Source: Candidatus Proendomicrobium guianensium
GTDB taxonomy: Bacteria > Elusimicrobiota > Endomicrobiia > Endomicrobiales > Endomicrobiaceae
DNA length: 9,279 nucleotides
Direction: 5' to 3'
NCBI GenBank assembly: GCA_009785775.1
Contig: WQVR01000021.1
Span: forward strand, 1-9,279
Shown here: positions 6,687 through 9,279 of the stretch, piece by piece
How the letters are laid out: each line of letters opens with the position of its first letter
Numbering within the stretch: position 1 is the first letter of the stretch
Position numbers and translations under genes: made by a program
Notes under the pieces: model-generated
Seen by the model: the letters and a program-made list of their open reading frames with translations, nothing else
Told to the model about the DNA's origin: nothing
Database searches by the model: none

Positions 6687-6770
6687 TTTTTGCTTCCTTG
6701 CGCGCCGGCTTATGTGCAGCTTCGCTTAACCGCACACAGCGCCGTCGCAAGCGTCGCAGAAACGCAAAAA
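6687..6770 (+). repeat. Long imperfect palindrome, L18-S5 spacer
   Basis: TTTTTGC (6687-6693) pairs with GCAAAAA (6764-6770) as an outer stem. Inside, 6702-6717 pairs with 6732-6748 with two mismatches and one bulge, around a 14-nt loop at 6718-6731. The inner stem ends in TGTGC/GCACA (6713-6717 with 6732-6736) and includes CGGC/GCCG (6706-6709 with 6741-6744). The element is clearly more GC-rich than the AT-rich DNA that follows it. It also holds a 7-bp direct repeat CGTCGCA. It could be an RNA structure or a small dispersed palindromic repeat; the sequence alone does not decide. Confidence 0.5.
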
Positions 6771-6782
6771 TACTTTAAAGTA
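6771..6782 (+). repeat. Perfect 12-bp palindrome, L18-S5 spacer
   Basis: TACTTTAAAGTA is a perfect palindrome adjoining the end of the long inverted repeat. It could be a protein-binding operator or a chance A/T palindrome. It is followed by AT-rich sequence that contains TATAAT at 6806-6811. Confidence 0.4.
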
Positions 6783-6820
6783 AAGTTGTAAGCAGTAAAT
6801 AAAAATATAATCATAATTAA

Positions 6821-6840
6821 CTCGGGGGAGTATTACCGAG
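6821..6840 (+). repeat. Inverted repeat overlapping the rpsE ribosome binding region
   Basis: CTCGG (6821-6825) pairs with CCGAG (6836-6840) around a 10-nt loop. Its right arm shares GAG with the GAGGGAGG (6838-6845) ribosome binding site of rpsE. The loop side contains a second purine-rich stretch, GGGGGAG (6824-6830), that could bind 16S rRNA but is too far from the start codon to serve it. Confidence 0.45.
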
Positions 6841-6849
6841 GGAGGCAAC

Positions 6850-7365
6850 TTGGCAGAGCACAGAGAAAGACGTGACAGAAGAGAAGAAGCAGACTCAGGT
6901 TTTAAAGAAACCGTTGTAGCCGTTAACAGGGTAGCAAAAGTTGTTAAGGGCGGTAAAAGGTTTTCGTTTAATGCTTTGGTTGTCGTCGGAGACGGCGCCG
7001 GCAAAGTGGGTTGCGGGCTTGGAAAAGCCAACGAAGTGCAAGCGGCAATAAAAAAAGGTTCTACCCATGCGCAAAAGCATATGGTTTCGGTAAACCTTGT
7101 GGGAAGCACCATACCTCATCAAATTACGGGCATTTCAGGCGCCGGGCAAGTATTTTTACGCCCCGCCGCACCGGGTACCGGCGTTATCGCAGGCGGTGCA
7201 GTGCGCGCGGTGCTTGAAGCCGTCGGCATAAAAGATATTCTTACAAAATCGCAAAGATCGTCAAACCCGTTTAACGTGGTTTACGCTACCATAAATGGTT
7301 TAAAAGAGCTTCGCACTAAAGAAGAAGTCGCAAAAACCAGAAATAAAGAGGTTTCGGAAATATGA
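6850..7365 (+). CDS. rpsE: 30S ribosomal protein S5, TTG start
   Basis: S5 lies at the mRNA entry channel and the body-head hinge and affects decoding accuracy. The 171-residue product has the N-terminal double-stranded-RNA-binding fold ([23 protein letters not shown], then [17 protein letters not shown]). The C-terminal domain has [23 protein letters not shown] and [15 protein letters not shown]. The start is TTG, 4 nt after a strong GAGGGAGG. No in-frame ATG or GTG lies upstream before the stop at about 6799, and the first internal ATG would remove the RNA-binding domain. It overlaps rplO by four bases (ATGA). Confidence 0.95.
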   Translation: MAEHRERRDRREEADSGFKETVVAVNRVAKVVKGGKRFSFNALVVVGDGAGKVGCGLGKANEVQAAIKKGSTHAQKHMVSVNLVGSTIPHQITGISGAGQVFLRPAAPGTGVIAGGAVRAVLEAVGIKDILTKSQRSSNPFNVVYATINGLKELRTKEEVAKTRNKEVSEI

Positions 7366-7847
7366 TTTCTTTAAATACTTTAAAACCGCAACGCGGCGCA
7401 AAAAAGCGGAAAAGAATTATAGGCCGTGGGCAGGGTTCAGGCATGGGCGGTACGGCTACGCGTGGTATGAAAGGTCAAAAATCACGCTCTGGCGACGGTA
7501 AAATGGCAGGGTTTGAAGGCGGTCAATCACCTTTGATAAGGCGTATGCCTAAAAGAGGCGTTGGCAGTATGTTCCGTAAGGAATATGATATCGTAAGCCT
7601 TTCCGTTCTTGAAAAAAACTTTGATAAAGGCGCAGAAATTACATGCGAATCTTTAAAAAAAGCCGGTGTAGTTAAAAGAGGGTTGCCCGTAAAAATTTTA
7701 GGAACGGGCGAAATTTCAAAAGCTTTAAACATTAGCGTGCAAGCATACTCAAAATCAGCCGCTGAAAAAATTGTTAAAGCCGGCGGTAAAGCCGAAATTG
7801 TAAAATGTACTTGCAGTAAAAGTAAAGCTAAAGCCGCAAAACAGTAA
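7362..7847 (+). CDS. rplO: 50S ribosomal protein L15
   Basis: L15 is a late-assembly 23S rRNA-binding protein. Its long basic Gly-rich N-terminal arm is visible ([20 protein letters not shown], then [12 protein letters not shown], to about residue 55). The globular part includes [18 protein letters not shown] and [20 protein letters not shown]. The product is 161 residues against about 145 for many homologues; the extra is a Lys/Ala tail containing [10 protein letters not shown]. It starts inside the rpsE stop (ATGA), implying translational coupling, with AGAGG at 7346-7350 inside rpsE as the nearest ribosome binding site. The L30 gene often found before it is absent. Confidence 0.97.
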   Translation: MISLNTLKPQRGAKKRKRIIGRGQGSGMGGTATRGMKGQKSRSGDGKMAGFEGGQSPLIRRMPKRGVGSMFRKEYDIVSLSVLEKNFDKGAEITCESLKKAGVVKRGLPVKILGTGEISKALNISVQAYSKSAAEKIVKAGGKAEIVKCTCSKSKAKAAKQ

Positions 7848-7852
7848 AAAAC

Positions 7853-7865
7853 GGGGCTATGCCCC
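7853..7865 (+). repeat. Inverted repeat, L15-SecY spacer (first)
   Basis: GGGGC-TAT-GCCCC is a perfect 5-bp all-G/C stem with a 3-nt loop, five bases after the rplO stop. It can be lengthened by AC/GT past one bulged T. It is followed by TGTTTAAG, so the T-run is too short for a normal terminator. Confidence 0.65.
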
Positions 7866-7880
7866 TGTTTAAGATAAATA

Positions 7881-7893
7881 GGGCTTTAAGCCC
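7881..7893 (+). repeat. Inverted repeat, L15-SecY spacer (second)
   Basis: GGGCTTTAAGCCC is a perfect odd palindrome with 6-nt arms; as RNA this would be a 5-bp stem with a UUA loop. It ends one base before AGGGA (7895-7899), the ribosome binding site of secY. With the previous dyad it makes a tandem pair in a 58-nt spacer. Confidence 0.65.
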
Positions 7894-7905
7894 CAGGGAT
7901 AAAAA

Positions 7906-9249
7906 ATGAGCAGAGCTTTTATAGACATCTTTAAGGTGCCCGAGCTTAAAAAGAAAGTTCTTTTTACGCTTTTAATAGTTGTAGCTTACAGAATAGGCGC
8001 GGCAGTGCCTTTACCCGGTATAAATACCGAAGCGGTGCGTGCGCTTTTTGCCATGCACAGTAATACCCTGCTAGGGTTTTTGGATATGTTTTCGGGCGGC
8101 GCATTAAACAGAATGAGCGTTTTTTCTATGGGTATTATGCCATACATTAACGCTTCGATTATCATGAGTTTAATGCAAGGCGCGCATGTTATACCGTATT
8201 TGTCGCGGCTTGCCAAAGAGGGCGAGCAAGGCCGTAAAAAGCTTACGCAAATTACAAGGTATGCAACGCTTTTCTTGGGAACTATACAGTCTTTCGGGCT
8301 TACAATGGCAATTTCAAGAATGCCTACGCCCACGGGACAACCCATAGTTGTAGACCCTTCAGCTGCGTGGATATTTATGACAGTTGTAACACTTGTTACA
8401 GGCACAATGATAATAATGTGGCTTGGCGAACAAGTTACCGAGCGCGGTATAGGAAACGGTATTTCTTTGATAATTTTTGCGGGTATTGTAGAACGCTTAT
8501 TTCCCGCCTCAAGAAACGTTATAGCTTTAGTAACCATGGGCGAAGTATCATTGCTTAAAGTTGTGGCTTTGGTAGCGCTTGTTATAGGGGTGCTGGTGTG
8601 CGTTGTGTGGGTTGCAACCGCTCAACGTAAAATACCTATACAGTATGCTAAACGCATGGTAGGCAGGAAAATGTACGGCGGTCAAAGTGCGGTGCTTCCG
8701 CTTAAGGTAGACCAAGCCGGCGTAATAGCGGTAATATTTTCGGTTTCAATACTTTCAGCGCCTTTAACAATAGCGCAGTTTGCGCCCGGGTGGACAGTTT
8801 TTGGTTTCCCCATAGCTGAAAGAATTAATCTTTGGTTTAACCATGGGTCAGTTTGGTACAGTTTAGTTTACGGCGCGCTTGTGATATTTTTCTGTTATTT
8901 TTATACGTCTATAGCGTTTAACCCCGCCGACGTTGCTGAAAATATGAAAAAATCCGGCGGGTTTATTCCCGGTATACGCCCCGGAGACCCCACAGCCCAA
9001 TACATTCAACGCGTGTCCGAGCGTATAACTTTGGGCGGCGCTTTGTTTGTGGCTTGTATAGCTGTGCTACCCGACCATTTAAGACAGCTTTTAAATGCCC
9101 CGTTTTTCTTTGGGGGTACGTCGCTTCTAATCGTGGTTGGCGTTTCTTTAGATACGATAGGGCAAATAGAATCTCAGCTGATTATGCGCCATTATGAAGG
9201 ATTTATGAAAGAAGGGCGTATTAAGGGGCGTTGGTTCAACGTCAAATAG
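7906..9249 (+). CDS. secY: Preprotein translocase subunit SecY
   Basis: SecY is the pore of the SecYEG channel in the inner membrane. It passes unfolded proteins outwards with SecA and inserts membrane proteins from ribosomes. The 447-residue product has the family length and about ten hydrophobic segments, the first at about 18-36. Visible motifs are the plug region (FLDMFSGGALNRMS, 58-71), GIMPYINASIIMSLM (76-90), GEQVTERGIGNGISLIIF (174-191), and FYTSIAFNPADVAENMKKSGGFIPGIRPG (332-360). The C-terminus, IESQLIMRHYEGFMKEGRIKGR, is typical of the ribosome- and SecA-facing tail. AGGGA at 7895-7899 supports the ATG. Its place at the end of the spc cluster is standard. Confidence 0.98.
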   Translation: MSRAFIDIFKVPELKKKVLFTLLIVVAYRIGAAVPLPGINTEAVRALFAMHSNTLLGFLDMFSGGALNRMSVFSMGIMPYINASIIMSLMQGAHVIPYLSRLAKEGEQGRKKLTQITRYATLFLGTIQSFGLTMAISRMPTPTGQPIVVDPSAAWIFMTVVTLVTGTMIIMWLGEQVTERGIGNGISLIIFAGIVERLFPASRNVIALVTMGEVSLLKVVALVALVIGVLVCVVWVATAQRKIPIQYAKRMVGRKMYGGQSAVLPLKVDQAGVIAVIFSVSILSAPLTIAQFAPGWTVFGFPIAERINLWFNHGSVWYSLVYGALVIFFCYFYTSIAFNPADVAENMKKSGGFIPGIRPGDPTAQYIQRVSERITLGGALFVACIAVLPDHLRQLLNAPFFFGGTSLLIVVGVSLDTIGQIESQLIMRHYEGFMKEGRIKGRWFNVK

Positions 9250-9278
9250 TTTTTGCTTCACCTTTGAAATTTTTGCTT
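9250..9278 (+). repeat. Short direct repeat after secY
   Basis: TTTTTGCTT occurs at 9250-9258 and again at 9270-9278, a 20-bp period. The first copy, extended to TTTTTGCTTC, equals the left end of the long palindrome at 6687-6696. The window ends here, so whether a matching right arm follows cannot be seen. No gene begins in these last 30 bases. Confidence 0.4.
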
Positions 9279-9279
9279 T

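Noticed and set aside
6786..6811. Promoter in the L18-S5 spacer (TTGTAA ... TATAAT)
   Set aside because: The -10-like TATAAT is perfect, but the only -35-like element is 14 nt away, too short, and AT-rich DNA gives such matches by chance. It is kept only as a point to test.
7986..8537. Long open frame of 183 codons on the minus strand inside secY
   Set aside because: It is a shadow of a strongly conserved secY frame, has no recognisable domain, and its residue pattern follows from the antisense of membrane-segment codons. The same applies to the other minus-strand open frames across the ribosomal genes.
1..9279. CRISPR array, tRNA, insertion sequence or phage-type genes
   Set aside because: No regularly spaced repeats, cloverleaf, transposase or phage genes were seen. 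Every long open frame on the + strand with conserved motifs is a ribosomal protein or SecY.

Overview
This window is a continuous run of 17 genes, all on the + strand, from the bacterial S10-spc ribosomal protein supercluster. The order is rplB (L2), rpsS (S19), rplV (L22), rpsC (S3), rplP (L16), rpmC (L29), rpsQ (S17), rplN (L14), rplX (L24), rplE (L5), rpsN (zinc-type S14), rpsH (S8), rplF (L6), rplR (L18), rpsE (S5), rplO (L15), secY. This is the classical gene order, except that no L30 gene (rpmD) lies between S5 and L15. Those two genes overlap by four bases instead.

The organism is clearly a bacterium with moderately AT-rich DNA and Shine-Dalgarno-led genes. S14 is the short zinc-binding form and L24 carries two CxxC pairs. 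L22, L6 and L15 have short Lys/Ala-rich tails. Together with the missing L30, these traits fit several phyla. My impression is of something near Elusimicrobiota, but that is recall-based and of low confidence.

The genes act together. L2, L16, L22, L29, L14, L24, L5, L6, L18 and L15 build the large subunit. S19, S3, S17, S14, S8 and S5 build the small subunit. SecY forms the membrane channel through which many ribosome products leave the cytoplasm. Nothing in the coding content is accessory, mobile or defence-related, and I found no tRNA, rRNA, CRISPR array or insertion sequence.

The unusual part lies between the genes. Many spacers are long for this operon type: 85, 113, 63, 45, 82, 36, 159, 45, 170 and 58 nt. 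Each of these, and the partial spacer before L2, holds one or more short inverted repeats between the upstream stop codon and the next ribosome binding site. Many have 5-6 bp arms around a 1-3 nt A/T-rich centre. The arms differ in sequence from spacer to spacer, so structure is shared rather than sequence. The junctions with no GC-containing dyad are the overlaps, the spacers of 8, 17 and 29 nt, and the 33-nt S8-L6 spacer, which has only an all-A/T palindrome. The L18-S5 spacer additionally holds a roughly 84-nt imperfect palindrome bounded by TTTTTGC/GCAAAAA. The first bases of that element (TTTTTGCTTC) recur just after secY. These spacer structures are the main candidates for something undescribed; the genes themselves are ordinary.
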